This document shows positions 43,720 to 54,304 of a stretch of DNA of 64,000 nucleotides, one piece after another (the first letter of the stretch is position 1; every line of letters begins with the position of its first letter). Origin of the DNA: Ditylenchus dipsaci (lineage: Eukaryota > Nematoda > Chromadorea > Rhabditida > Anguinidae); the NCBI GenBank assembly GCA_004194705.1, contig SADC01000078.1:186001-250000 (forward strand). The letters run 5' to 3'. The notes below the pieces were generated by a model, which did not search any database, had not been told where the DNA came from, and saw only the letters and a list, made by a program, of their open reading frames with translations. A program made the position numbers and the translations under genes.

Positions 43720-46589
43720 GGTGAATTCATCCAATTTTTTGTCTTGACACGATTTCTTTAAATATTTTTCGTACCGCCTATTCTATTGACATTACAACCA
43801 ACTAATTTATGCAATTATAACAATTTTCATTAAGATAACAACAAATGTTTGGTTAATTTTCTTTGAGTTCTCCTTTCTTAATTTCTTCGATCATCCCTTC
43901 TCTGAATCCTTCATGTCTTGTTGACTGAATATGATCGGTGCTCCCACGGACAGGCATTTGGCGTACTGACACGTAAAACCCTACAGTCGAATCCATTCTG
44001 TTGCAGTGGGATCTCCTATAGTTCATTGATTAAATCTTGTAACAAAAAATCTCCATAAAGCTAACCGGCCGGCTGTTGTAGTTCCACGTCTTATGTCCCA
44101 GATCATTTTGCCATTTGTTGATGGATTAGTTGTAGAGAAATTCACTAAACTTTAAATTAATGTTCATCCAAATGTTAATATCTTTACCAAATGTTTTGAA
44201 GGATTGCCATTCCATCATTTTGCAGCGAGTCGTAGTATTCGATTTCTTTTTTCTCCACATGGATTGCAATCAAAGCCTAATGACCTGGAAGATGAATAGG
44301 AACGAGCACAAGGTTGAACGAGAAGATGTCAACGTTAATCCAAGACTGAACTTCTGCGTAGCCATTAGCAATGAGTGACGTGTAGAAGTGACAAGAGAGT
44401 GTGTAGACCTTAAAAGAAAAGGTGGAATTGGATAATAAGACATCAGGCCAACCTTTGGAAGCGTCGAATTCTTGATTGATCGTTGGACAATCATTTCGAG
44501 GTAGAAGTCGATCACTCTATCATTAAGCCATTCCTTTGGTAACAGAGTAAGAATATCCGCTTGGTTGACGACGGCAGCATTATTGATGTAGAATTCATCC
44601 AGCAAAGATTTTTCGAATGATGAGTCGCCGAGAACCACTGTTGCATTGTTTGCTGCCGCTTCTCCTTTGACATCCTTGCTGCCTTCTTCTTTGATGTCTT
44701 GGCTGGCTTCCAAATGAACAAAGTTGTTCATGCACATTTGCACAAAAAGTATTACCTCTTGGCTTGTTGAACACTTGAATCCGTCCCAGGTTAAGTGCAA
44801 TTGATTGAAGAAACTCCCTGCTTGACATTTCTTTGTAGCGGTTGGCAGTATTCTTCAGTCTCTCATCCAGTTGGCGATATGCAATTCCTCGGCGTGGTGA
44901 ATGTTCTCCGGCTCGTCGTGCTGCCACCAATGCAAATTCATTTCTGAGCCCTTCGATCAGTTTCCAAATTGTTGGATAAGAAGCCGCCATCGTTCGAATC
45001 ATCTGGCCATTGAAGGATTCCATGCCGTTACTTGTTCTTGGCTGATCCGTTTCGAGAAGATTCTTCAGATTCCATTTCTCTACGGGATACCTGAACTAAT
45101 AAAGTTTTTGCATTCTGCTGCTGATAAATAAATACCTTGGCTTTCTTTGCTTGGATTCTGTTGTTGGGCGGCCGATGTAGGTGTCTTCGAAATAGTCCAT
45201 CAGAGTTTCCAGTTGAGCAGCATTCTTTGATAGCACAAAATGGTCCTTGAAAGTGAATATACATATTCCTGAATTTGCTAAGCACGAAATATTACCTCAA
45301 TTCTTCGAAAGCTGAACCAACTTCTAGTTCAGGAACAAAAGCCATTGCTGCCAAACAGTTCACTTCTTGCCGGAATGTATTGCTGCCGTCGTAGAGAATT
45401 TTGCCGCCTTGGGTACAAACATTGCGCACAATTGACTTTTGCAAATGGAAGAAACATGGCCTCACTTTAATCCCAACAAAAACTTTCTAAACAAAGAACC
45501 GCAGGTTGAATAACCAATTTAACAAGTGAACAACCAACCTCAAAAGCATTCCACTCGGCCAACTCGAAATCCAGTGCTATGCTGGTCGGCTGGAGCTTCG
45601 GACGCAATTCCTTCAGGCGGTTGAGCACAAATTCATAAGAGCTGGCTTTGCGGCGATTCATCAGCACAAAGACAACAGGCACAAATGTGTGAGAAAGGCG
45701 AACATAGAGAATCCAAAGCTGATCGAAGAGATCAAATGTTCCATCGCATCCCCAGTTGACGATTGATAGCAGAATGTCCAAGCATTTGTCAGTTGAGAAG
45801 AGAAGGATTCTTTCATCGCCATTCCAGCCATCGTACTTCAGGAACACTTCTTGGCCAAGCATTTGGAATTGTGTCGGAATCTATAAAATAAATAAGCATT
45901 GAAAACCGGTAACCAATAGAATAGAAAACACTGACTAAAAGCTCCTTCAGGTTTTTGGATTGGCCGGCTCTAGCTTAGCTTTATGTCTTCTGTAGCGGAT
46001 GTTCCTTGCCATAAGCGATCGTCGAATGGAACGGTTGCGCGTCTTGAGCCACTTCTTGGATCGCCTTGCCGATGATTGCACGAGGAGGATCTCTTGAGTC
46101 GATTGCTTGCTTCTGCACACTTCCTTGCATTCTCTTGAGTTCCACCCTTGCCTTGTCCCCATGATGAGTGTGAGGTGCCGTGATCTTGACGCTTTGATTG
46201 AAAGACACTGCACGGCCTGGAAAAAAAATTAAAATAATTTAAAAACAAAAGCTGTTCAAAAGTGAAAAAGACTAACCTGGACATTTTGAGCTTGCCTCAC
46301 CATCAGGACCAGCTTTGAAAAAATGCAGCGCCAATATTTTCGAGTTCCCTTTGAAGTCGTCGTCACAGTTTGCCGCCAGTAAAGATGATCACCGTAATGG
46401 CCCATTGATTTGCTCTTCTCACTTTCGAGTAGCTCCATTTGATTCTAAACATAAATAAATTAAAGAGATCATAAAAACACGAAAAACCGCAACAAAAAAT
46501 GCAACGACACAAACACTTACGAGAAAACAGAATTTCAAACCGTATTTAAAAAGAAATCGTGTCAAGACAAAAAATTGGATGAATTCACC
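43720..46589 (-). mobile_element. FLYWCH-MULE-Ulp1 transposon
   Basis: Forty-base perfect terminal inverted repeats begin GGTGAATTCATCCAATTTTT at 43720-43759 and return at 46550-46589. The match continues outward with one mismatch (TGATCCAA). The outer right flank is a fourfold tandem repeat of the tip (46590-46660). The 2.87-kb element encodes, on its minus strand, a FLYWCH finger, a MULE transposase with all three acids, and a Ulp1-type protease. The left flank is a repeat also present at 62.74-62.84 kb. A 9-bp target duplication could not be fixed because of the right tandem repeat. Confidence 0.88.
43850..46438 (-). CDS. FLYWCH-MULE transposase fused to Ulp1-like protease
   Basis: The order from 46438 down is a FLYWCH finger (DHLYWRQTVTTTSKGTRKYW), a linker (PHTHHGDKARVELKRMQGSV), WGCDGTFDLFDQLWILYVRL (first Asp), IALDFELAEWNAFE (second Asp), then CFFHLQKSIVRNV, AMAFVPELE and DYFEDTYIG, then NGMESFNGQM (third Glu, about 45020) and YPTIWKLIEGLRNEF. 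After an intron near 44750-44720 comes the Ulp1 part: ILTLLPKEWLNDRVIDFYLE, VPIHLPGH (catalytic His), EYYDSL (Asp), QQNGFDC (Gln, Cys) and CLSVGAPIIFSQQDM. Ulp1 enzymes remove SUMO-like modifiers. Lesions: a TAG replaces the Trp after the His, and about one base is lost after the Cys (about 43975). No separate start for Ulp1 was found, so a fusion is likely. Confidence 0.85.
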
Positions 46590-46672
46590 TTTGGATCAAT
46601 TCACCTTTGGATCAATTCACCTTTGGATCAATTCACCTTGGATCAATTCACCTGGATGAATTCACCTAGAGC
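46590..46672. repeat. Tandem repeat of the MULE tip
   Basis: Four copies of a 16-bp unit (TTTGGATCAATTCACC) and one TGGATGAATTCACC copy follow the right TIR. The unit equals the outermost TIR bases, so the tip has been amplified at one end only. Confidence 0.8.
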
Positions 46673-46754
46673 CTTTGTTTGACTATATTTAAAGAAATCC
46701 AACCAAACCGAAAAAAATAGCTCGTTATACACCTTTCAGAAAGGTGTAACTAGT

Positions 46755-47015
46755 ATAGTTCGTTTTTACGTTTTCGGGTTGCGAAACGATTTTTCTGCAC
46801 TAATTCGAGCATGCTGAAGATGGTTTGACAGTGGTAAAATCACGTTTTATCGAGAAATTTTCGAGTTATTGCTAATTCTTGATTTATCAAAATCAATCGT
46901 TACCGATAAATCAAAAATTTCTTGATAAAACGTGATTTTACCACTGTCAAACTATCTTTAGCATGCTCGAATTAGTGCAGAAAAATTGTTTTGTAACCCG
47001 AAAACGTAAAAAAAA
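46755..47015. repeat. Palindromic MITE, TTTACGTTTTCGGGTT family
   Basis: The left arm from TTTTTACGTTTTCGGGTTGC through CACGTTTTATCGAGAAATTT is mirrored by CTTGATAAAACGTGATTTTA through CCCGAAAACGTAAAAA. Copies: 53625-53870 and 61255-61505 (full), 63172-63250 (half), and more distant relatives at 23750, 41690 and 47250. Each copy abuts AAGTGGTCGACCACTTGG palindromes. Confidence 0.75.
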
Positions 47016-47031
47016 TTTTTTGATCCAAGTG

Positions 47032-47105
47032 GTCGACCACTTGGTTTAGTGCATGGATTCTCAGGATCGCTTTTTGAGGTTGCAGGCTCAAATCCTGCTG
47101 GTGAC
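47032..47105 (+). repeat. tRNA(Ser/Leu)-derived segment, copy 1
   Basis: An A-box-like TGGTTTAGTGC and a B-box-like GGCTCAAATCC lie at normal spacing. The T arm (GCAGG, loop, CCTGC) and a near-complete acceptor pair (GTC-ACCA with TGGTGAC) are visible, and a possible long variable arm suggests a class II tRNA origin. The extra base in the acceptor and the C in the T loop argue against a working tRNA. It lies between two AAGTGG..CCACTTGG palindromes. Confidence 0.55.
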
Positions 47106-47399
47106 AGACATTATTGTTTCTGGAATAACAATTATAAACTATTCTGTAAAAGACCAGTAAGACTCAGGGTGAGCAGGGTCACCACCTGGCACCTTCTCTA
47201 AAGTCTGGACCATTAAAACCAAGTGGTCGTCCACTTGGATCAAACTTTTTTTCACGTTTTGGGTTCCAAAACCTGTTTCTGGACTGATTCGGCACGCTGA
47301 AGATGGTTTAATAGAGGTAAAATGACGTTGGGTGGGTACCCATGAGTACCATCCTAGGTTTCATAGTTTGAGTCACCAAATTACAGTTTTGGTATTGTC

Positions 47400-47690
47400 A
47401 AACCATCTTCAGCGTAAATTTTGGGTGAGAAATCATGGTTTGCAATCCCATATAAAAAACTGATATTTTCGGGATTTGTAGGCAGATGCTCACTCAGAAT
47501 AAGTATCTACCCCATAATAGGTGTTGTGGCTAGTGAAATCACTATTTTGGTATTAACAAACTGTGTTCAGCACATGATTTTAGGTGAGATAGGGTGGTTT
47601 TCTGTGTTACTTTAAAAAATTTCACATTTTCCGAAAATTTGTAGATCGTAGCCTTAGTCTTAAAAAGTTTCAGTTATGATCCACAAGCGG
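47400..47690. repeat. Dispersed repeat containing GTAGGCAGATGCTC
   Basis: The sequence from ATCATGGTTTGCAATCCCAT to TAAGACTAAGGCTACGATCT occurs again at 55300-55540 in the same orientation and at 60605-60845 in reverse. Similarity is above 95 percent by eye. Open frames seen in it are not conserved as proteins beyond the DNA repeat. Confidence 0.75.
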
Positions 47691-47762
47691 AAAAGTTGTA
47701 CTCAAAAATAATTTGAGCGCCGAAAAGAGCATAAGAAAATAAACAACGATGATGCGCCGCAA

Positions 47763-47925
47763 TCCGAATAAAAAATCGCCTACCTCAGAATGAAAGAGCG
47801 CGGGAGTGCGGCTCCAAAAATGTGTCGCCTGATTGTGTACACGCTGGCGCCGCACCGCGGAAGTGAAGATTTGCGCGGGAGTGCGGAGGTGCGGTTCCCA
47901 TTGGGTTTCCAGCTTAAAAATCCCA
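47763..47925. repeat. GC-rich GCGGGAGTGCGG repeat
   Basis: This repeat contains CGCCGCACCGCGGAAGTGAA, GCGCGGGAGTGCGGAGGTGC and the end CCCATTGGGTTTCCAGCTTA. Copies or relatives occur at 55620-56235 (split), 63480-63675, and, as a sister type with ATCCGCACC, at 52806-53035, 56575-56785 and 62450-62668. Confidence 0.65.
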
Positions 47926-47944
47926 ACCATCTCGAAAAAAGGCT

Positions 47945-48095
47945 CCTGTATTATTCCCTTCCCCTCCCAATACAGCCCGCAATCCCATTTAAATTGCGTT
48001 TCTGGTCCTTTTATAGCGAAATTATTGTGTAAAAATGGTTTTTGACCATCCCTAAAAAGTCGGTTTTGGGGGGGGGGGTGTATATTACAGTAGCG
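47945..48095. repeat. Merlin-related short fragment
   Basis: CTTCCCCTCCCAATACAGCC and the end GGGGGGTGTATATTACAGTA match the inner and outer terminal parts of the Merlin element at 38917-41317. It may be the right end of a deletion derivative. Confidence 0.55.
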
Positions 48096-48622
48096 CCAAC
48101 TATTTAATAGAAAGGGCGGGAATTTAGCAATTTTACCCAAAAATTGTTAGTCGTTTTTTCAATTCCTCATTGAATCAGTCAATTTTATTCTTGATCATAA
48201 AATGCAGATAGGGACTCTTTTTGCCCCACTCTAGTAAGAAAACACGGTAAAAAATGAAAAATAGGACAACCAAGTACCCTCTCCAAGTGGTTTACCTTGG
48301 TCCCCAGGCAAAAAGTCAATTTTTCGTTAAAAAAAATTTTTTAAATTGTCGGCCGCTCCTTCTCTTCAGCAGCTAAAACGCGCGAAAAAGTAGTTCAAAC
48401 AGATTTTCGGTCGACCCCATACATGGTGAGGAAAATATACAAATTTGTATAGATATACCAGATATACAAAATCTATACAAAATTTTGCTAATCTTCTCTC
48501 GTCTTTTTATCCTCACTTTTGTCAAAAACTTTTTTGCGGTAAAAAGTAAAGTGGTGCAGGAGATCCAGCTCTACAACTTTACAGAAATTTGAAAAACGTG
48601 CATTTTCGAAATACTTAAAATT

Positions 48623-48886
48623 GGCTCTCTCCTGTTATATCCAAAACTGTTACATCTAAAAATGGTTCTAGTTTTATCCGGTTCCCGCCAAAAGTTCTAG
48701 CACGGTTCTAGCTTTTCATTTTAAATTTTGTTATTTTCCATATAGTATTAGAGGAAAGCCTGAAGTATTGTATCGTAAATAAATTGAACTTAAAAGGCTA
48801 AAACCTTGCTGGAACTTTTGGCGAGAACCTGATAAAACTAGAACCATTTTTAGATGTAACAGTTTTGGATATAACAGGAGAGAGCC
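48623..48886. mobile_element. hAT-like foldback MITE, TSD TTAAAATT
   Basis: The arms start GGCTCTCTCCTGTTATATCC and are mirrored over about 80 bp. Perfect 8-bp duplications TTAAAATT stand at 48615-48622 and 48887-48894. The interior includes GGTTCTAG motifs as in the MITE at 40818-41029. The stretch 48900-49185 has no gene. Confidence 0.88.
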
Positions 48887-49187
48887 TTAAAATTTACTGT
48901 CCACTTAGAGCGGCCCCAGAGTGAACACTAAATCGAGCGTCGACTGTACCTACTTTTTTTCATGCGGGAACAAATAAATGAGTCAGTGGACAAAAGGAGT
49001 TCATGCATCAGCCCTTTTTTCTGCAACCATTTATTTATTATGTGTATGGAACAGTTGTTTTTGTGTGTTTTAACTAATTTAATTTTGTAAATTTAAATTC
49101 TACAGTGCTTTTTACTCCTCTGGTACACAATCTCGGGACATGAGCAAAAGATCTAAAAGTTACTTCATTTAAATGATATTTTTGTAA

Positions 49188-49960
49188 AAAGCTGTCTACA
49201 AAATTACCTGGAAAGTGCTTTCATGTGAGTACTCTGGCGGCTCTTCTTGGTTGTCCAAACACTTCAAAGTCACATCGAATTCAGTCTAAAAAAGTCGAGA
49301 ACTAGTGATGGTCTGAGCATTTTGAGCCGCTAAGAACATTTTAATTAGCTAAATCTTGTTTAGAAGTATATATTGTCAACCTGGAGTCACTTTTATTTTG
49401 GTTTGTTCGGCAATCATTCGCAGAGTTTCTGCAAAGCACTCGTTTGCATCTTGTTGCTGGACTCGCCATGATCATTTCGATCATTCGACACATTCTATGT
49501 TTCATTTTCTCAAATTTTTTATTATGAGCTTATTTGACGTGAAATTGCAAATTAGATACATGTCTTCATATCAGGTTCTCAACTTCTTTTTTTTTAAATT
49601 TTAAATATAATACAGATCATTCAAAAGTTCAGACTTTAGCCAAACAAGAAAAAAATTTGGCAAATAATTTTCTTGCAGAAAATTGTAGAAAATTGGCACA
49701 TTTTAGAATTGGACAATTAGAATCGGCCAATTTGCTTACCACATCAGTCAATAAGTTGTTTGAAGATATAAATATTGCTCAGAAGAAACCTGCGAACCAA
49801 TGTTTGTTCTTAGCGGCTCAAAATGCTCAGACCATCACTAGTTCTCGACTTTTTTAGACTGAATTCGATGTGACTTTGAAGTGTTTGGACAACCAAGAAG
49901 AGCCGCCAGAGTACTCACATGAAAGCACTTTCCAGGTAATTTTGTAGACAGCTTTATATT
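49188..49960. repeat. Inverted duplication of a USP14 exon
   Basis: The sequence 49806-49960, including the exon 49858-49935 and both splice borders, is repeated in reverse at 49188-49342. The loop (49343-49805) is unrelated and contains an open, helical stretch (LANNFLAENCRKLAHFRIGQ, 49657-49857) after an acceptor-like ATAATACAG, which I cannot identify. The near identity of the arms points to a recent event or to a read artefact. Confidence 0.8.
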
Positions 49961-51110
49961 ATTAAATTATTTTACGTTTAGTTGAGCTGCTTTCTCAGTC
50001 AGGAAGTCAAGGTAAAATTTTGTAAGCGGAAAGTGCGGAAATACAAAAAGCATCACTATGTATCCATGTTACTATATACATAGGCGTACCCATCATTTTC
50101 TAACGGGATGGGGGGGATAAAAAGGCAAAAAAAGCTAAATAATGCTAAAAGACTAAAAAAGAGCTACAAAAATCCTGACGGGAGGGGAGCTAAAAAATAA
50201 GATTTTGACTAGAAATTCCAGGAAAAAATAAGATTCGGAAGACAAATCTTATAAATAAGGATGTCTGGGAGCGGCAAAAGCTTTCCGGACTACCTGATAT
50301 AAAGTCTGAGAAAAAGTGATATTTTTATTTTGCAGTACGTGCAATTAGGCATAAAGAGCAAATTGATTGAAGAAATTGAAAAACTTTGTAGACAGCTTTT
50401 TATTTTTAATTATTTTACGTTTAGTTGAGCTGCTTTCTCAGTCAGGAAGTCAAGCTAAAATTTTTTAATCAGAAAGTGCGAAAATTCAAAGAGCATCACT
50501 AAGTATCCATGTTAATATATACATAGGTAATAGGCGTACCCATTATTTTCTGACGGGATGGGGGGGGGGTGGCTAAAAAGGCAAAAAAGCTAAATAAGGC
50601 TAAAAGACTAAAAAAAGGCTAAAAAAATCATGACGGGAGGGGTCTATTGCCTGGCTAGACATCCCCCCCCCCCCCTGGGTACGCCTATACATACGAGTCT
50701 GCATAAAAAGTATAAGGTTGTTCAAAAATTACAATAACAGAGGTAAAGCTCTGAAAAAGCTGGAAAAATAACCAAAGCTGGCTTTTACTACAGACCCTGC
50801 AGTACAGGGCCCCAGATATTTTTTAATAATAATATTTGCTCAAAATACGGACATTTAAGAATACGGACATTCAAGGTATTTTACCGAAAAATATGCTATT
50901 TTATGCAGTGCTTATTGCTCTTTTGGTACTAAAACATAAAACTTTGACTAGAAATTCCAAGAAAAAATAAGATTCGGAAGACAAATCTCATAAATAAGGA
51001 TGTCTGGGAGCGTCAAAAGCTTTCCGGACTACCTGATATAAAGTCTAAGAAAAAATAATAATTTTTTTTGGCATAAAGAGCAAATTGACTGAAGAAAATG
51101 AAAAACTTTC
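49945..51110. repeat. Tandem duplication inside USP14
   Basis: The unit from GTAGACAGCTTT through exon LSCFLSQEVK, a GGCGTACCCAT intron repeat and exon GIKSKL is present twice: about 49948-50386 and 50387-51105. The join lies inside the third exon (GAAAAACTTTGTAGACAGCT). In copy 2 the LSCFLSQEVK exon has lost its GT donor and the GIKSKL exon has lost its CAG acceptor. Copy 2 has about 240 extra bases, including a GGCGTACCC repeat end. Confidence 0.8.
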
Positions 51111-51647
51111 ACCCACTTTGAACATCAATGCCAAGTACCAGAAGCAGGTGATTTTCATTTTGAAAATCTTTTAGACTAATGATTGCTTAAAATCTTTGCA
51201 ATTTTTTCATCCCTAGTCAGTTATAGTCGTTGGTCAGTCGTCTGCCAGCATATCTGTCGATACAGATGGTGCGATTCTTCTTCAAAGAAAAAGACAAGGT
51301 AACATATTTGCAAAGAAGAATTAGTACATAGTCCATGTGTTAAAGATCAACGCGAAAATCCTCAAAGATGTAAAGTTCCCTATGAATTTGGACCTTCTAG
51401 ACATTTGCACACTTACTCTGCGAGAAAAACTGCTCCCAATGAGAGCTTTGTTTAAAGTAATTTAGTTTTATTATTTTTGATTTGATTAATAAAAATTGCT
51501 TGAATTGAGATTTTCGGACGATAAAAGGAATAGTTGTAAGGGTATTACGTTTTTTTCAATTTCGGCTAAAAAGAAAATATAATATCCATTCTATGGTCCA
51601 AAAGTCACACAATTCTATCATCTTAAAAGCAATTTTTATACGTTTAA

Positions 51648-51807
51648 AACGGCAACCGGACATTTTCCATAATCGTGCTATTTTTCCGCGAACAAATGGC
51701 ATAATTTTTTCGATATAATTCGGTTGTTTCGCCTGAATTATACCGAAAAAATTATGCCATTTGTCCGCGGATAAATGGCCAATTATGGAAAATGTCCTGT
51801 TGCCGTT
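51648..51807. mobile_element. Foldback MITE in USP14 intron, TSD TAA
   Basis: The arms AACGGCAACCGGACATTTTC and its mirror GAAAATGTCCTGTTGCCGTT cover nearly the whole 160 bp. TAA flanks both ends (51645-51647, 51808-51810), fitting a PIF/Harbinger-type 3-bp duplication. No coding content. Confidence 0.75.
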
Positions 51808-52171
51808 TAAAACAGTGTTTGTCTTCTGCTTCCTAGACCCCGCCAAGTACTTTAAGGCTTTAATGTCAAAAAAATACCTTGAGATAACAAAACAAAATTT
51901 TATTTTTATTTAATTATGCAGTCTTTTATGTATAATGTAAAAGTTTTATAAAATGTAAAATATCGGGCGTGGTCCGCATAACCGAAAAGAACCAAGCAAA
52001 AAAGGTTATTTTAAAACACTTTTTCATACACAAAAAATTATTTGTACAAAAAAATTAAAACTTTGTAAAAGGGGCAAAACTTCCACAGAACTAACTTTAA
52101 ATTTGCTTAAAGGAGTATGATGACAAACAACAAGAAGAGCTAAAGCAAGCAAAATTGGATGTGGATGGAAC

Positions 52172-52333
52172 CAGGGCTGTTCAAATTGAGTTTAGCTCTT
52201 CCTCTTCCTCATCCCTCTTCCACCCGAAATTTTCGTCTCTTCCATCTTCCTCATCCTTCTTCCGGTCGGAAGAGGAAGAGGAAGAAAATTTCTTCCCCTC
52301 CGGAAGAATCTTTCGGAAGAGTGAACAGCCCTG
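52172..52333. mobile_element. hAT MITE inserted in a USP14 exon, TSD GATGGAAC
   Basis: The tips CAGGGCTGTTCA and TGAACAGCCCTG are exact inverted copies. Perfect 8-bp duplications GATGGAAC lie at 52164-52171 and 52334-52341. The interior is a hairpin of CTTCCTCTTCC and GGAAGAGGAAGAGG runs. Leaving out the element and one duplication (170 bp) joins GATGGAAC to ACGACTTTCC with the USP14 reading frame open, so the host exon is otherwise intact. The insertion itself is not a multiple of three. Confidence 0.93.
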
Positions 52334-52805
52334 GATGGAACACGACTTTCCAGCTTGTCTAAAACACCTGAAAAGTTTGAGCCTTACAGCTTTTCTGACG
52401 ATCCTGGCTCTAATAACAGTGGATTCTATGAACTAAAAGTAATACTTGCTCAGATTTTACCTTTCATTATTTCTAAGTGACTGGTGTATTTCAGGGTGTG
52501 ATCACTCACAAAGGTAGAGCCAGCAATAGTGGCCATTATGTTGCCTGGGTTCGAGTCAAGGGCAACCGATGGGCCATGGGCGATGACGACGAAGTCCACC
52601 CAGTTGCCGAGGAAGATGTTCTTAAGTTATCTGGTATTAATTATACTATCAGAAAATTATTATCCTTCTTGTATTTTTTTTATATTTTGTAAATTACAGG
52701 TGGAAGTGACTGGCACTGCGCCTATGTGCTGCTCTACGGGCCTCGACCATTGCCTCAACAATCTTGAACAAAATGTCTCTTGTTATTTATAAAAGCCTTG
52801 GACAC

Positions 52806-54185
52806 TTTAAAGGTGCTTACACAATGAGGGGGTGAGGGTGCAGATCTGAGGGTGCAGAGCTCATTGAGTACACACTGGATCCGCACCTAGGCACTCCCGC
52901 ACTAAGAGCGGCACCACCGCAGTGCGGCACTCGACTGTACCCAATGAGGTTTTGCCTCCTCGGCGCGGGAGTGAGAAAGTGAGGAGTTCGAGTGCGGGTG
53001 CAAATCCGCACCGCCGCACTCAATTTTTTAATGCATTTTTTGCATTTTCAGAATTTAGTCGGATATTTTTTCCCACGTGTTATATGCCAAAAAATGTATT
53101 TCTTTTTCTGAGTTGATTGACATTCATAGAATTTCGGAATTCATCCTAGAAAAAACTTATAGCCGTTCAAAATGTATAAATTTCTTGATACATCCAGTAA
53201 TAGAGCTGACAATTGTGCTTCAGGGCGGGTTTTTTTGCTAAAGGCACATTTGCTAAAAAAAAATTTATATGAAAAGTCTTACATGAAAAGTCGATTTAAG
53301 TCTATTTTTCTGTCCCGCGACCTCAGTAATCAGGCTACAAATACGTAATCGGCTAAAATAAGTATAAATAAAAAATTGTTAATAAGTCTAATCGACTCCT
53401 GAATTTTCGGGTGGTCCACTTGGATATCCCCCACCTAACCCCAATTCGTGGGTAGGTACCTCATGGTCAGGTGGCTGTCCACCTGGATGCCCTAAAAATG
53501 GAAGTAAAAAATAAAGTTAACACTTAGTGAGACTCGAACCAGTAACCTCGGTGACGGCAACCTCTCCCCAATTTAGACCAGGTAGTAGCAAACCAAGTGG
53601 TCGACCACTTGGATCAAAATTTTTTACGTTTTCAGGTTACAAAACAATTTTTCTGCACTGATTCGAGCATGCTGAAGATGGTTTGACAGTGGTAAAATCA
53701 CGTTTTATCGAGAAATTTTCGAGTTATTGCTAATTCTTGATTTATCAAAATCAATCGTTAGCGATAAATCAAAAATTTCTTGATAAAACGTAATTTTACC
53801 ACTGTCAAACCATCTTCAGCATGATCGAATTAGTGCAGAAAAATTGTTTTGTAACCCGAAAACGTAAAAAAAATTTTTGATCCAAGTGGTCGACCACTTG
53901 GTTTAGTGCATGGATTCTCAGGATCGCTTTTTGAGGTTGCAGGCTCAAATCCTGCTGGTGACAGACATTATTGTTTCTGGAATAACAATTATAAACTTTT
54001 CTGTGAAAGACCAGTAAGACTCAGGGTGAGCAGGTAACAACCTGGCACCCTCTCTAGAGTCTGCACCATTAAAACCAAGTGGTCGTCCACTTGGATCAAA
54101 ATTTTTTTTTTTACGTTTTTGGGTTCCAAAACCTGTTTTCTGGACTGATTTGGGCACGCTGAAGATGTTTGATAGAGGTAAAATG
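52806..54185. repeat. Composite repeat block, inverted copy of 60955-62668
   Basis: In order: the ATCCGCACC GC-rich repeat (52806-53035), AGTCGGATATTTTTTCCCAC, TGTGCTTCAGGGCG, a GACTCCTGAATTTTCGGG segment, a segment with the tRNA-like box GAGACTCGAACC (53524-53545), the ACGTTTTC palindrome (53625-53870), the tRNA-like segment (53889-53962) and GGGTTCCAAAACCTG. All of these return in reverse order at 60955-62668. No gene is supported. Confidence 0.75.
53889..53962 (+). repeat. tRNA(Ser/Leu)-derived segment, copy 2
   Basis: Same A box, B box, T arm and acceptor remnants as copy 1 at 47032-47105, essentially identical over the 74 bases. Confidence 0.55.
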
Positions 54186-54304
54186 ACGTTTTCTCGAGTA
54201 TTTTTTTAGTTTCAGGCCATAATTGATTTTAGCGAAATTAATTATTGCGCAAAACTAAAAAAATAGCCTACAAAACGGCATTTTACCACTATCAAACCAT
54301 CTTC

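Larger units (their letters stand above)
49858..52767 (+). pseudogene. USP14: USP14 C-terminal half, interrupted
   Basis: USP14 trims ubiquitin on the proteasome. Exons and matches: 49858-49935 (TEFDVTLKCLDNQEEPPEYS), 49982-50011 (LSCFLSQEVK), 50336-50386 (YVQLGIKSKLIEEIEKL), its second version about 51070-51147 (KLTEENEKLSPTLNINAKYQ), 51227-51298 (VSRLPAYLSIQMVRFFFKEK), about 51346-51456 (INAKILKDVKFPMNLDLLDI), 52113-52438 (split by a MITE; KFEPYSFSDDPGSNNSGFYE), 52495-52633 (SNSGHYVAWV with the catalytic His, EEDVLKLS) and 52700-52767 (DWHCAYVLLYGPR, stop). The ubiquitin-like domain and the catalytic Cys box are absent from the window. A tandem duplication destroys the third exon, and a hAT MITE shifts the frame of the 52113-52438 exon. 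The remaining exons look unmutated, so damage is recent, or the copy mixes alleles. Confidence 0.88.

Noticed and set aside
44160..44378. Plus-strand open frame in the MULE-Ulp1 element
   Set aside because: Shadow of the minus-strand Ulp1 domain, whose motifs are clear.
47032..47105. Functional tRNA gene
   Set aside because: Acceptor has a bulge, T loop starts with C, and the same piece is in several repeat copies; tRNA-derived repeat is more likely.
49343..49857. USP14 N-terminal exon in the loop of the inverted duplication
   Set aside because: The open helical stretch does not contain the Cys-box or any USP14 block; it is left unidentified.
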